Shown: in pieces, positions 8,119-17,281 of the stretch | Numbering within the stretch: position 1 is the stretch's first letter | Layout: each line of letters opens with the position of its first letter | NCBI RefSeq assembly: GCF_902833085.1 | Contig: NZ_CADFEB010000001.1 | Location: forward strand, 541,742 to 605,741 | Reading direction: 5' to 3' | From: Burkholderia ubonensis | GTDB taxonomy: Bacteria > Pseudomonadota > Gammaproteobacteria > Burkholderiales > Burkholderiaceae | Length of the DNA: 64,000 bases | Notes under the pieces: generated by a model | What the model saw: only the letters and a program-made list of their open reading frames with translations | Told to the model about the DNA's origin: nothing | Database searches by the model: none | Made by a program: the position numbers and the translations under genes

Positions 8119-9624
8119 ATGTCGAGCCAGCCGCCGCAAGAGACCAACCATCCCGACTACGCGATCGACGGCGACACCGTAATCCGCCGCTCGCACGGTC
8201 AGCCGCTGTGGACCAGGGACGGCAAGCCGCTGCCGATCGAACGGCCGCATGCGTTCCGCTGCATCGCGGGCCGCTGGTTCACGGACGGCGTCCACGTGAT
8301 CGTGCAGGGGCAGCTCGGCCGCGCGATTGTCCGCGAGTATTACTACCGGATCGAGGACGCCGATCTCGACACGTTCGAGGTGCTGAACCAGCGCTATGCG
8401 CGCGACGCGCGCCAGGCGTACTACATCACCGGCAAGACCATTCGCACGCGCAGCCCGCATGCGTTCCGGCCGCTCGTCTACGAAACCTGGAACAGGCCCG
8501 GAACGGGCGGCGTGGCATTCGAGATGCGCGAGCACGAATACGTCGCGGTCGACGACGAATCCATCTACGTCACCGGCCGGCGCGTTGCCGGATCGCATGG
8601 TCCGAGCGCGGTGGGCTTCCCGGGCAACTACTTCGCCGATGCGAATCGCGTCTATTACTACGGCCGCCCGAAGGACATCGATCGCGCGAGCTTCGTGTGC
8701 GGCCCCGACGAAGCGGGCTTGATGCGCGTCACCGATCGTCTCGGCCCGATCGACAACGGTGAGCGCCAGACGGTGCAGGACGCGCGGCTCGTCGACGACT
8801 GGCGCGGGTTCTTCACGGCACGCCCCGAGCTGCAGGATTACTGGTGGCATCGGCAGCGGCAGCCGTCGCAGGAAACGACGGTCCGGTTCCACGATGCCCG
8901 GCTGACCGGATTCGATCCCGCGACCTTCGCCGCGCGCGAAACCCTGTTCGATTTCGGGCTCAGTGAATGGCTATGCGGCGACGCGCACGGCATCCACTGG
9001 ATGACTCGCTACGGCGCCGACTCCGCGATCGAGCTGACCCGGTTCTCGGACCAGCCGATCGACGCGCTGCGCGTGCTCGGCAAGTACTACTTCACGGACG
9101 GCGCCGCCGTCTTCTACGCGTTCACGCCATCGCAGCCGCAGCCGTTGCGCGGCGCCGACCCGGCCGCGTTCCGCGTGCTGTCGGGCGGCTGGGCCCGCGA
9201 CGCGACGCGCGCCTTTCACCTCGGCGTCGTCAAGAAAGGCATCGATCCCGATCGGTTGCACATCGAAGGCAGCTACGCGTGGGACGGCGAGCATCTGTTC
9301 TGCGACGGCAAGCCGCTGAACGTCGACGTGCCGCACACCGCGCTGCAGGTGCTTCACCCGCAATTCCTGCGCGCCGGCGACAAGCTGTTCTTCGGCCGCC
9401 GGCCGATGTCGGCGAAGCGCGTGCATGTGCCGACGCTCGAATTTCTCGACGACGATTTCGCGCGCGACCGCAACCATGCGTATATCGTCGGGTACGTGAG
9501 CCTCGTCGAGATCGACGGCGCCGATCCGGCGTCCTTCCGCGTCACCGCACCCGGCGAGGCGCAGGACGCGACGCGCCGCTACGATGCGAAGACGCTGCGC
9601 GACGCGACCGCGCCGCGCGATTGA
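8119..9624 (+). CDS. DKNYY-repeat family protein
   Basis: A 501-residue protein built of repeated DKNYY-type modules: short units of the form ARDARQAYYITGK, DDESIYVTGRRV, ADANRVYYYGRPK, ARDRNHAYIVGY, each followed by a D-P-x-x-F step. In this family the repeats are thought to make a beta-rich scaffold; the biochemical role is unknown. No signal peptide or membrane segment is seen, although relatives are often exported. It runs convergent to the ydiJ-type gene, whose end is 63 bp away across a GC-rich hairpin without a U-run. Confidence 0.85.
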   Translation: MSSQPPQETNHPDYAIDGDTVIRRSHGQPLWTRDGKPLPIERPHAFRCIAGRWFTDGVHVIVQGQLGRAIVREYYYRIEDADLDTFEVLNQRYARDARQAYYITGKTIRTRSPHAFRPLVYETWNRPGTGGVAFEMREHEYVAVDDESIYVTGRRVAGSHGPSAVGFPGNYFADANRVYYYGRPKDIDRASFVCGPDEAGLMRVTDRLGPIDNGERQTVQDARLVDDWRGFFTARPELQDYWWHRQRQPSQETTVRFHDARLTGFDPATFAARETLFDFGLSEWLCGDAHGIHWMTRYGADSAIELTRFSDQPIDALRVLGKYYFTDGAAVFYAFTPSQPQPLRGADPAAFRVLSGGWARDATRAFHLGVVKKGIDPDRLHIEGSYAWDGEHLFCDGKPLNVDVPHTALQVLHPQFLRAGDKLFFGRRPMSAKRVHVPTLEFLDDDFARDRNHAYIVGYVSLVEIDGADPASFRVTAPGEAQDATRRYDAKTLRDATAPRD

Positions 9625-9687
9625 CACGCATCGCGACGAACCGGCGCGCGGGCCGCGCGGCGTCTTCGCGCCGCCCGCCGCCTGCGG

Positions 9688-12606
9688 TCACACCCCGAGC
9701 GCCCGTTTCGCGAGCTGCGCGATATGCAGCGGCGTGCGGCCCGCGCCTTGCTCGATCTGCTCGCGGCAGCTGAAGCCGTTGGTGACGACGATCGCATCCG
9801 CGCTCGCCTGCCGCACGAGCGGCAGCAGCTTGCCTTCGCCGATCTTCATCGACAGGTCGTAATGGTCCTCGTTGAAGCCGAACGACCCCGACATCCCGCA
9901 GCAACCCGCGTCGAGCAGTTTCCAGCGCACGCCGAGCTTGTCGAGCAGCGCGGTTTCGCCCTGCATCCCGAACAGCGATTTCTGATGGCAGTGCCCGTGG
10001 ACGATCACGTCCGCATCGAGCCGGGGCCACGCGAATTCCGCCTGCGCGACGAAATCGGAGAACAGGAACGTCTGCGCGGCGAGGCGCTTCGCGAGCGGTT
10101 CGTCGGGAAGCTGCTTCAGCAGTTCGTCCTTGAACACCGACAGGCAGCCGGGCTCGAGCCCGACGACCGGCACGCCCGCGCCGATCTCGCCGGCGAGCTC
10201 GTCGACCGCCGTGCGCAGCAGCGCGCGCGCCTCGTCGAGCAGGCCGTAGTCGTACAGCGGCCGGCCGCAGCACAGGCGCTTTTTCGGCAACGTCACGTCG
10301 TAGCCGAGCGCGGTCAGCACGTCGACCGCAGCCGCCGCGATGTCGGGCGAGAAATGCTCGTTGAACGTATCAACCCACAGAATCACCTTGTTGCGGGCCG
10401 GCGCCGCGCCCGTGCGCTGCCCGATCCCGCGCCGCTTCGCGATCGCCCGGAACGGACGCGGCGCGAACGCCGGCAGCGCCCGCTGCGGCGCGATGCCCGC
10501 GAGCCACTTGCCGATACGCGCCAAGGGCGGGGTCGAGGTCATAAAATTCGTAAGCCGAGGAAAACGGCTCGCCAGCGGCGCCCATTGTCCGATCCTCCCC
10601 ATGAACATCGCCTGCCGCGGCCGACGATGCGTTTCGTAGTAGTGCGACATGAATTCCGCCTTGTACGACGCCATGTCGGTATGCGTCGGACAATCGGACT
10701 TGCAGCCTTTGCACCCGAGGCACGCATCGAGCGCTTCCTTGACCTCGGCGCTGTTCCAGCCGTCCTTGATCACGTCGCCCTGCAGCATCTCCCAGAACAG
10801 GTGCGCGCGGCCGCGCGTCGAGAACTTCTCCTCGCGCGTCGCGCGATAGCTCGGGCACATCGTGCCGCCGTCGAGCGAGCGGCACTTGCCCATGCCGATG
10901 CAGCGCTCGATCGCGCGCTGCATCCCGTCGCCCTCGGGGCTCGTGAAGGTCAGCTTCGTCTGCAGCGTCACCGGCTTGTACGCGGGGCCGAGCCGCAGGT
11001 TCTCGTCGGCGCGGTACGCATTGATCACCTTGCCGGGGTTCAGCCGGTTCGCCGGGTCCCAGATCGCCTTGAACTCGGCCATCGCCTGCATCAGCTCCGG
11101 GCCGTACATGATCGGCAGGAACTCGGCCTTCGCCTGGCCATCGCCGTGCTCGCCGGACAGCGAGCCGCCGAAGTCGACCACGAGCTGCGCCGCCTCGCGC
11201 AGGAAGCCGCGCCACACCTGCACGCCTTCCGCGCTGCGCAGGTCGAACGTGATCCGCGCATGCACGCAGCCGTCGCCGAAGTGGCCGTACAGGCAGGTTT
11301 CGTAGCCGTAGCGGTCGACGAGCGCCTGGAACGCGCGCAGGTAATCGCCGAGCCGCAGCGGATCGACGGCCGCGTCCTCCCAGCCGGCGACCGGGTCGGG
11401 TTTCGACGGATCGACCGACAGCGCGACGGCCGACGCGCCCGTTTCGCGGATCGACCAGATCTTCTGCTGCTTCGCCTTCTCCGTGACGACGAAGCCGCTC
11501 ACGTCCGGCCCCGCGCCGCCGCCGTTGAAATACGCGTCGGCTTCACGCGCCTGCGCGAGCGCCGCATCGACGGTATCCGCGCCGAACTCCAGCACGACCC
11601 ACGCGTCGCCCGGCGGCAGCAGCGCGATTTCGTCGGCCTTCAGCCCGCGCGCCTGCAGCCCGCGGATGATCGCGCGGTCGAGCCCTTCGATCGCGATCGG
11701 CGCGAAGCGGTTGTAATGCGGCACCGCGTCCGCCGCGGTGAAGATGTCGGTGAAGCCGAGCACGAGCAGCACGCGGCACGACGGGCTGTGCACGAGCCGC
11801 ACCTTGGCCTGCAACGTGATCGCGCACGTTCCTTCGGTGCCGACCAGCGCGCGCGCGACGTTGAAGCCGTTCTCCGGCAGGAGCTGGTCGAGGTTGAAGC
11901 CGGACACGCGCCGCTTGATCTGCGGAAACTCGTTGCGGATGCGGTCCGCGTAGCGGTCGCGCAGGTCGCGCAAGCGGCGGTAGATCTCGCCGCGCCGGCC
12001 GCCTTCCGCGACGATCGCGTCGAGCTCGTGCTCGGGCGTCGGGCCGACCCAGAAGCGCGCGCCGTCATAAGTGAGGATCTCGAGCGCCTCGACGTTCTCG
12101 ACCGTCTTGCCGGCCATCACCGAATGCGCGCCGCACGAGTTGTTCGCGATCATCCCGCCGAGCGTGCAGCGGCTATGGGTCGCCGGGTCCGGCGCGAACG
12201 TCAGGCCGTGCGCCTCGGCCGCGTCGCGCAGCGTGTCGCACACGACGCCCGGCTCGACGATCGCCGTCTGCGCGTCCGGATCGACCGACACGACGCGGTT
12301 GAAGTACTTGCTCGCGTCGGCGATTACCGCGACGTTCACGCCCTGCCCGTTCTGCGACGTGCCGCCGCCGCGCGTCAGGAACGGCACGTCGAAGCGCCGG
12401 CACACACCGAGCGCCGCGGCGAGATCGTCCGCGTCGGCCGGCACGACGACGCCGAGCGGCACCTGCCGGTAGTTCGACGCGTCGGACGCATAGAGCGCCT
12501 TCGTGCCGGCATCGAAACGCACCTCGCCGCGCATCGCGGTGCGCAGGTCGGCCGCGAGCGTATCGAGCAGTTCCTGCCCGACTTCGATCGGAGTCGCGCG
12601 CTTCAC
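9688..12606 (-). CDS. ydiJ: FAD/Fe-S oxidoreductase, YdiJ-type D-2-hydroxyglutarate dehydrogenase
   Basis: A 972-residue fusion. Residues about 40-270 are an FAD-linked oxidase domain of the vanillyl-alcohol-oxidase type (FLTRGGGTSQNGQG; NNSCGAHSVMAGKTVEN), followed by its C-terminal cap. Residues about 600-700 hold Fe-S ligands, including CLGCKGCKSDCP. The C-terminal part has the two CCG segments (LCCGRPLYDYG and GCCGMSGSFG) of glycolate/lactate-oxidase-like subunits. YdiJ proteins oxidise D-2-hydroxyglutarate to 2-oxoglutarate. The GTG start at 12606 is 2 nt after the stop of the DUF1338 gene, so the two are translationally coupled, and that enzyme is known to make D-2-hydroxyglutarate. D-lactate is the main alternative substrate. 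Confidence 0.92.
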   Translation of the reverse strand: MKRATPIEVGQELLDTLAADLRTAMRGEVRFDAGTKALYASDASNYRQVPLGVVVPADADDLAAALGVCRRFDVPFLTRGGGTSQNGQGVNVAVIADASKYFNRVVSVDPDAQTAIVEPGVVCDTLRDAAEAHGLTFAPDPATHSRCTLGGMIANNSCGAHSVMAGKTVENVEALEILTYDGARFWVGPTPEHELDAIVAEGGRRGEIYRRLRDLRDRYADRIRNEFPQIKRRVSGFNLDQLLPENGFNVARALVGTEGTCAITLQAKVRLVHSPSCRVLLVLGFTDIFTAADAVPHYNRFAPIAIEGLDRAIIRGLQARGLKADEIALLPPGDAWVVLEFGADTVDAALAQAREADAYFNGGGAGPDVSGFVVTEKAKQQKIWSIRETGASAVALSVDPSKPDPVAGWEDAAVDPLRLGDYLRAFQALVDRYGYETCLYGHFGDGCVHARITFDLRSAEGVQVWRGFLREAAQLVVDFGGSLSGEHGDGQAKAEFLPIMYGPELMQAMAEFKAIWDPANRLNPGKVINAYRADENLRLGPAYKPVTLQTKLTFTSPEGDGMQRAIERCIGMGKCRSLDGGTMCPSYRATREEKFSTRGRAHLFWEMLQGDVIKDGWNSAEVKEALDACLGCKGCKSDCPTHTDMASYKAEFMSHYYETHRRPRQAMFMGRIGQWAPLASRFPRLTNFMTSTPPLARIGKWLAGIAPQRALPAFAPRPFRAIAKRRGIGQRTGAAPARNKVILWVDTFNEHFSPDIAAAAVDVLTALGYDVTLPKKRLCCGRPLYDYGLLDEARALLRTAVDELAGEIGAGVPVVGLEPGCLSVFKDELLKQLPDEPLAKRLAAQTFLFSDFVAQAEFAWPRLDADVIVHGHCHQKSLFGMQGETALLDKLGVRWKLLDAGCCGMSGSFGFNEDHYDLSMKIGEGKLLPLVRQASADAIVVTNGFSCREQIEQGAGRTPLHIAQLAKRALGV

Positions 12607-12608
12607 GA

Positions 12609-13637
12609 TTATTTCGCGGCGTTCGCGGTCATCTTGAAGATGCCCTGCGCGTTGCCGGCATCGAAGCGCAGGTCGGTCACCCAGCGGCGCTGCGCCTGGT
12701 CGAACGTGCGCTTGCGCGTGATGAATTCGTAGAACGAGCCGGGCACGCTGCGCTTGACCAGCGCGCCGTCGCGCGTCCTGAACTCGCGCTCGACGACGTC
12801 CGCGCGATACGCGGTCTGGAACACGCGGCCCGAGCGCGAACGCTCGACTTCCGGCTTCATCGGCCGGCCCTTCGCCTTCTCGTCGTCGGACAGCCGGAAC
12901 ACGTCGGCGACACGGTCGGTCGCATGGTTGAATGCGTTGCCTTCGGTCGCGATCCACGCCATTTCCGCCGATTCGAGCAGCAGCGTGTCGTAGTCGAGAT
13001 CGCGCGGCACGTCATGCTGGCGCGCGAACGCGCCGACGATCTCCGGCAGCAGCGCGTGCGCGGCGTCGAGCGACAGCCAGCCTTCGCGCTCGATCTCCCA
13101 CAGCAGCGCGACGGCGGCCGGGCTCAGCGGATCGCGCGACGAGCTCACGACGTTCGTCACCGCCTGCTGGAATTCCTTCGAGAAGCGCTCCGGATGCAGC
13201 TCGCTGACGAAGAACTGCGCGATCTCGTCGGGCGCATCCTCGTGCGCGTACGCGCGGCCCGTCATGCCGAGCTTGTCGAGCGGATAGCGGCCGTTCAGGC
13301 GGAAGCCGAGCGGACGCAGGATGCGCGTGAACGCGGCCTCGCCCGGCGGCAGCGCGCCGGTGTGCGGCCAGCGCACCGTGCGCAGCGCGCCGTGATCGAA
13401 ATACACCGCGCCACCGTTGCCGATCGCGTCGGCCGTGTATGCGCGGCCGTTCGGCGAGCGTTCGAGCAGCCCCTCGAACAGCGCCATGTTCATCGCCTGC
13501 GCGATTTCCGCGCGCGTCACGACGCCGTCTTCCCATTCCTCGAGGATGGCCGGCATGTTCAGGGTCGCGAACAGGGCGTCGGTTTTCGCCTGTCCCAGCA
13601 GCTTCGTCAGCAAGCTCTCGATATTCGGATTGCGCAT
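12609..13637 (-). CDS. hglS: 2-oxoadipate dioxygenase/decarboxylase (HglS, DUF1338)
   Basis: A 342-residue DUF1338 protein. The family uses Fe(II) and oxygen to turn 2-oxoadipate into D-2-hydroxyglutarate and CO2, a late step of lysine breakdown. The expected metal ligands are visible: His82 in YFDHGALRTV, His238 in NAFNHATDRV and Glu304 in SFYEFITRKR. Arg86 sits four residues after the first His, where the substrate-binding Arg of characterised HglS is found; the spacing between the two His (156) also agrees with my memory of that enzyme. It is first in a two-gene unit with the YdiJ-type dehydrogenase, which would consume the product, and divergent from a LysR gene. It is shorter than the about 460-residue Pseudomonas protein. 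Confidence 0.88.
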   Translation of the reverse strand: MRNPNIESLLTKLLGQAKTDALFATLNMPAILEEWEDGVVTRAEIAQAMNMALFEGLLERSPNGRAYTADAIGNGGAVYFDHGALRTVRWPHTGALPPGEAAFTRILRPLGFRLNGRYPLDKLGMTGRAYAHEDAPDEIAQFFVSELHPERFSKEFQQAVTNVVSSSRDPLSPAAVALLWEIEREGWLSLDAAHALLPEIVGAFARQHDVPRDLDYDTLLLESAEMAWIATEGNAFNHATDRVADVFRLSDDEKAKGRPMKPEVERSRSGRVFQTAYRADVVEREFRTRDGALVKRSVPGSFYEFITRKRTFDQAQRRWVTDLRFDAGNAQGIFKMTANAAK

Positions 13638-13862
13638 CTTGTTTCTCTTCGGGGGGACCGGCCGGCAACGGTGCCGGCGACTCGTCGGCCAGCCGCCCGA
13701 TGGACGCCCGACCTTGCGTGGGATGCATTATTCAAATGGTTGCAGGCGGGCGTAAAGCGAGATTAAATTGACACGTAATGAGTTTTTGGAACAATCGGCG
13801 ACATTTCCCCCGGCGTCCCGCCCGGTGCGATGCCGGCCCGTTCGTCAGACGAAACGACCCTC

Positions 13863-14816
13863 ATGCGCAAATTCAAGATTCCGAACATGGGCGCGCTGGT
13901 GGCCTTCGAGGCCGCCGCGCGCCACGAGAGCTTCACGCACGCGGCGAAGGAGCTGTTCCTGACCGAAAGCGCGGTGTCGCGGCAGATCGCGACGCTCGAA
14001 GCGAGCCTCGGCGTGCGGCTGTTCGCGCGCGTGAAGCAGCGCGTGGTGCTGACCCGCGCGGGCAAGCTGTACGGCACCCAGGTGCGCCGCGCGCTCGAGA
14101 CGCTCGACCGCGACACGCTGTCGATCATCGCGCACGGCAGCGGCGGCGGCTATCTGGAGCTTGCGGTGCTGCCGACGTTCGCGTCGCACTGGCTGATCCC
14201 GCGCATCAAGAACTTCTACGACCGCACGCCCGACGTGCGCGTGAACATGGGCAGCCGCACCGACCTGTTCTCGTTCGAGGACACCCACTTCGAGGCGGCG
14301 ATCCATTACGGCAAGCCGACCTGGCCCGGCACGTCGGCCGATTACCTGTTCGGCGAGGAAGTCGTGCCGATCTGCTCGCCGGCGCTGCTCGACGGGCCGG
14401 TGACGCATGCGCAGGACCTGCTCGCGTATCCGCTGCTGCACTCGACGACGCGCCCCGGCGCGTGGGCGCAATGGTTCGAGACGCTCGGCGTCGAGGACAC
14501 CCGCACGATGCACGGCGTGCGCTACGAGCTGCATACGATGCTGATCAGCGCCGCGCAGGCCGGGCTCGGCATCGCGCTCGTGCCGAAGTTCTTCGTCGAG
14601 GGGCAGTTGCAGCAGCTCGGCCTGGTCATGCCGATCGACGCGGCGACGGCCGAGGATTCCGCGTACTACCTCGTCTACCCGACGGAGTTCAGCCACAGCA
14701 AGCCGCTGGAGCTGTTCAGGGCGTGGCTGCTGGAGCAGGCGAGCGCGTATGCGGCACCGGGGCGCAATGGGGACGATGAGGGGAACGAATACGTGGACGA
14801 CGAAGACGTCGAGTGA
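13863..14816 (+). CDS. LysR-family regulator, probable controller of hglS-ydiJ
   Basis: A 317-residue LysR regulator of the GcvA-like subgroup: N-terminal helix-turn-helix (LVAFEAAARHESFTHAAKELFLTESAVSRQI and onward) and a C-terminal effector domain containing HFEAAIHYGKPTWPG and ISAAQAGLGIALVP. It is divergent from the DUF1338-ydiJ unit with a 225-bp shared control region, the usual arrangement for a LysR protein and its target. The start at 13863 gives a typical N-terminus; an in-frame ATG at 13830 would add 11 residues. The acidic tail (DDEDVE) is unusual for the family. Confidence 0.9.
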   Translation: MRKFKIPNMGALVAFEAAARHESFTHAAKELFLTESAVSRQIATLEASLGVRLFARVKQRVVLTRAGKLYGTQVRRALETLDRDTLSIIAHGSGGGYLELAVLPTFASHWLIPRIKNFYDRTPDVRVNMGSRTDLFSFEDTHFEAAIHYGKPTWPGTSADYLFGEEVVPICSPALLDGPVTHAQDLLAYPLLHSTTRPGAWAQWFETLGVEDTRTMHGVRYELHTMLISAAQAGLGIALVPKFFVEGQLQQLGLVMPIDAATAEDSAYYLVYPTEFSHSKPLELFRAWLLEQASAYAAPGRNGDDEGNEYVDDEDVE

Positions 14817-14907
14817 AGCATGGGGAAGGAGGGAGGCGCGGCCGGCCTGTCGCGGCCGCGTCAGCCGCGCGCGCGGAACGACGGGCCGAAACCCGCCGCT
14901 CCGTGTG

Positions 14908-15273
14908 TTATTTCAGCCGGCAGTTGCTCGCCGTCGCGATGCCCGACGCGACGTCCGCGCGGCAGTGCAGCGTGACCTGTTTGCCGACCAGGCGTTGCGC
15001 CTTCTGCTCGTTCGCCGTGTCGGCGAAGGTCGCGCGCACGGCCTGCTCGGCGTCCTCGCCCTCTCCGATCTCGGCAAACGTCGCGCCCGTGAAGCCCTGC
15101 TGGAAGCCGAGCAACGTGCCGGTCAGCGCAATCGGCTTGTCGAAGTACTTGTCGCCGCCCGCACCCGTGTAGGCCGCAATCATCTGCTCGGCCGACACCT
15201 TGATTTCGCCTTTGGCGGCGAATGCGCCCGATGCGATCGTCAGGGCAAGCGCGGCAAGTGCCATTCGTTTCAT
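14908..15273 (-). CDS. exported OB-fold protein (tRNA_anti-like)
   Basis: A 121-residue protein with a signal peptide (about 1-19, ending ASGAFA). The mature part has alternating beta strands and a short motif series (KPIALTGTLLGF, then VRATFADTANEQ, then GKQVTLHCRAD) that fits the OB-fold tRNA_anti-like family of small periplasmic or lipoprotein-like proteins; there is no lipobox Cys. Two Cys near the end (in LHCRAD and SNCRLK) could form a disulfide. The role is unknown. The ATG at 15273 follows an AGAAACC region without a strong ribosome-binding site. Confidence 0.65.
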   Translation of the reverse strand: MKRMALAALALTIASGAFAAKGEIKVSAEQMIAAYTGAGGDKYFDKPIALTGTLLGFQQGFTGATFAEIGEGEDAEQAVRATFADTANEQKAQRLVGKQVTLHCRADVASGIATASNCRLK

Positions 15274-15422
15274 GGTCTGGTTTCTCCGTAGTTGAACACC
15301 ACTGCAAAAAATCGGCGCGACAGCGCCGACGAAGGACGGCGGCCTTGCGCGCGCAGGCGGCATCGGTCCGCGACGCCGCAACCGGGCAACCCGTCGACAG
15401 CGCATCGCGCAAGGCCGCGCGA

Positions 15423-16463
15423 TTACTGGCGCGGCGCCCGCTCGATCAGCGCAGCGGCCACCGCGTCGAACAGATCCGGCGCGGACTTCGCCTTGCGCGC
15501 GACAACCTCGCGCACGCTGCCTGCATAGTCGCTGCCGTCGACGTCGCCGCTCATTGCCGGCGCGTCGGGATTCGCGCCCGCTTCGAGCAGCGCCTTGACG
15601 CAATCGGGGTTGTGCGCCATTGCCGCGTAGAGCAACGGCGTCGGGACGCTCTTGACCGGGCCCGTGGGCCTCGGGGGTTCGACCGGCGTGCCGGGCTTGT
15701 GCAGGATCGCGATACGCTCGGCCGCCGTCGGGTCGGGCTGGCCAATGAGTTCATAGCCCCGCTCGCAGACGAAGGTCAGCGGCGACGCCCCGGAATTTGA
15801 ATGCGCATAGGGGTCCGCGCCGCCGTCGACCAGCGTCTTCAGCATCGTGAGATCCGAAGCGACTCGACCGAACAGGATCGTGCGGCCGCTCCGGTCGGCG
15901 GCGCGCGGGTTGGCGCCGGCCTTCAGCAGCATCCGGACCAGCTCGAGCGAAGGCGTGTGGGCGCTCGCAGCCGTCTCGAGCGGCGTTTCGCCGTTCGGCG
16001 CGATCACGTTGACGTTCGCGCCGGCGTTGATCAGCAGCCGCACCGTTTCGATCTGCTCCGGCTTGGCCTCGCCAAGCGACAAATTGCTGATCGTGTACGT
16101 CAGCAGCGTCGGGCCGTCCGGCGACATCGGCATGTTGATCGCGACCCCAGACGCGAGGAACAACCCCACCACGTCAGGCACCCTGCTGACGACGGCGAGG
16201 CCCATCGGCGTCAGTTCCTCATCCGGCATCGCGTACGGCTGCGTGGCCGTCTTGTTGTACGGGCGGGCACCCCGCTTCAGCAGCGCCTTGACGCGCGCCA
16301 TGTTCTGCGGCGTCTTCTTCACCGCGTAATCGCCCATCGCGGCCATCAGGTCCCATTCCTTGCCTTCCAGCGCGTGACTCGCGCCGGAAAACGCCAATCC
16401 GGCGCACAGACACGCCAGCCCCCGTGCCAGCACAGTGGCAACTCTTTTATTTCTTTCGATCAT
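15423..16463 (-). CDS. exported ankyrin-repeat protein
   Basis: A 346-residue protein with an N-terminal signal peptide (about 1-31, ending GASHA) and then five or more ankyrin repeats: for example TVRLLINAGANVNVIAPNGETPL, VRMLLKAGANPRAADRSGRTIL, LKTLVDGGADPYAHSNSGASPL and CVKALLEAGANPDAP. Ankyrin stacks bind other proteins; in the periplasm the partner is unknown. An in-frame upstream extension lacks any signal features, so the ATG at 16463 before the signal peptide was chosen. The co-directional OB-fold gene begins 149 bp downstream. Confidence 0.88.
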   Translation of the reverse strand: MIERNKRVATVLARGLACLCAGLAFSGASHALEGKEWDLMAAMGDYAVKKTPQNMARVKALLKRGARPYNKTATQPYAMPDEELTPMGLAVVSRVPDVVGLFLASGVAINMPMSPDGPTLLTYTISNLSLGEAKPEQIETVRLLINAGANVNVIAPNGETPLETAASAHTPSLELVRMLLKAGANPRAADRSGRTILFGRVASDLTMLKTLVDGGADPYAHSNSGASPLTFVCERGYELIGQPDPTAAERIAILHKPGTPVEPPRPTGPVKSVPTPLLYAAMAHNPDCVKALLEAGANPDAPAMSGDVDGSDYAGSVREVVARKAKSAPDLFDAVAAALIERAPRQ

Positions 16464-16862
16464 CCAGGTTCTCAGGTTCTTTTTTGTTCGCAGCGCACGC
16501 GCTGGGCCGCCATTATCAGTGCAATTCGGGAAGCGGGAAGCGTTTTGTTCGGGACGCGTTGCATCGAATGCCCGGCGCACCAGGGCGAAAACGATGCAGG
16601 CATTGAATGACACAGGCGAGAAGGCGCGTGTCCGGCGCGCGCCGGACCGGGCAACCCCGATCCGGCGCACCGGCCAGCCGACCTCGTATCGGCATCGCGG
16701 CAGATCCGGTTTTTTTCACGACGCGTGTGCTCTCAGGTTCGCTGTATTTGTTCGACGTTGCCGCGCGTGGCCATTATCCGCCTGATCCGGCGAAAGTGAA
16801 ACGTTTGCGCGATCACTGAACCGGTTCGAGCCGGCCATTCGGTAACATGCTTTCTTTTTCAT
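16464..16862. other. intergenic stretch, no gene seen
   Basis: About 400 bases between the ankyrin gene and the integrase remnant. It includes the upstream region of the ankyrin gene. Only short overlapping frames without ribosome-binding sites or family signals are present. It marks the left edge of the AT-richer island. Confidence 0.5.
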
Positions 16863-17215
16863 TACAACGCCGGTAGGCGTCGCTTTAAATCTTGTGTACT
16901 GCGTGTCACCGACGAGACGAGCCGATATCCTGAGCGCGGCGTGCTCGTGCTGCTGCTCGGATTTACATGCGGCATGCGCGTGTCGGAGATCGCCCAGATC
17001 GAGGAAGATCTCGCAGCACTCCCCCAGCAGGAACTGTTGCGCGTGGCGATGAATCGGCCGGGAATGACGCGGGCGGAGTTCGCAGCGCGGCTGAGTATCG
17101 CCGTTCGCGCGCTGGACAAATGACTTCTGCCGGATGACTTTCCATGACGCACGCACAATGCCCGATATGGGCCGATCGTATGTGCTTGATATCCTGCAAT
17201 GACAGCAAAAGCGAA
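16863..17215 (+). pseudogene. tyrosine-recombinase remnant joined to a broken small gene
   Basis: One open frame first reads YPERGVLVLLLGFTCGMRVSEIAQIE, which looks like the start of a tyrosine-recombinase catalytic domain (the GMRVSE segment carrying the first catalytic Arg). It then changes into an unrelated sequence (ALPQQELLRVAMNRPGMTRAEFAARL, helix-turn-helix-like). The frame meets a TGA at 17121-17123 where ALDK-stop-LLPDD suggests a lost Trp. A piece resembling the rest (MPDMGRSYVLDILQ) follows at 17161-17205 in another frame. Both genes are dead. They mark former integration of a mobile element at the left edge of the island. Confidence 0.6.
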
Positions 17216-17239
17216 AGCCCTCTTGACCATCCCCATTAG

Positions 17240-17249
17240 GGATATATCC
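17240..17249. promoter_or_regulatory. palindrome upstream of the Fic gene
   Basis: GGATATATCC is a perfect 10-bp palindrome, 32 bp before the Fic start, in a locally AT-rich promoter-like stretch. It could be an operator or part of the core promoter. No matching regulator is encoded next to it. Confidence 0.3.
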
Positions 17250-17281
17250 TGTTCCTCAATTGAGCTCTCTCTGAGACGCAA

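Noticed and set aside
9640..9672. Terminator between the DKNYY and ydiJ-type genes
   Set aside because: A GCGGCG/CGCCGC hairpin exists, but no U-run follows on either strand, so it was not listed as a terminator.
9724..12732. A 1,002-codon open frame on the plus strand opposite the ydiJ-type gene
   Set aside because: It is Arg/Ala/His-rich with no domain, typical of the antisense frame of a high-GC gene; the minus-strand frame has full FAD and Fe-S motifs.
12606..12957. N-terminal extension of the ydiJ-type gene
   Set aside because: The extension is a shadow of the DUF1338 gene; the coupled GTG at 12606 starts the real protein.
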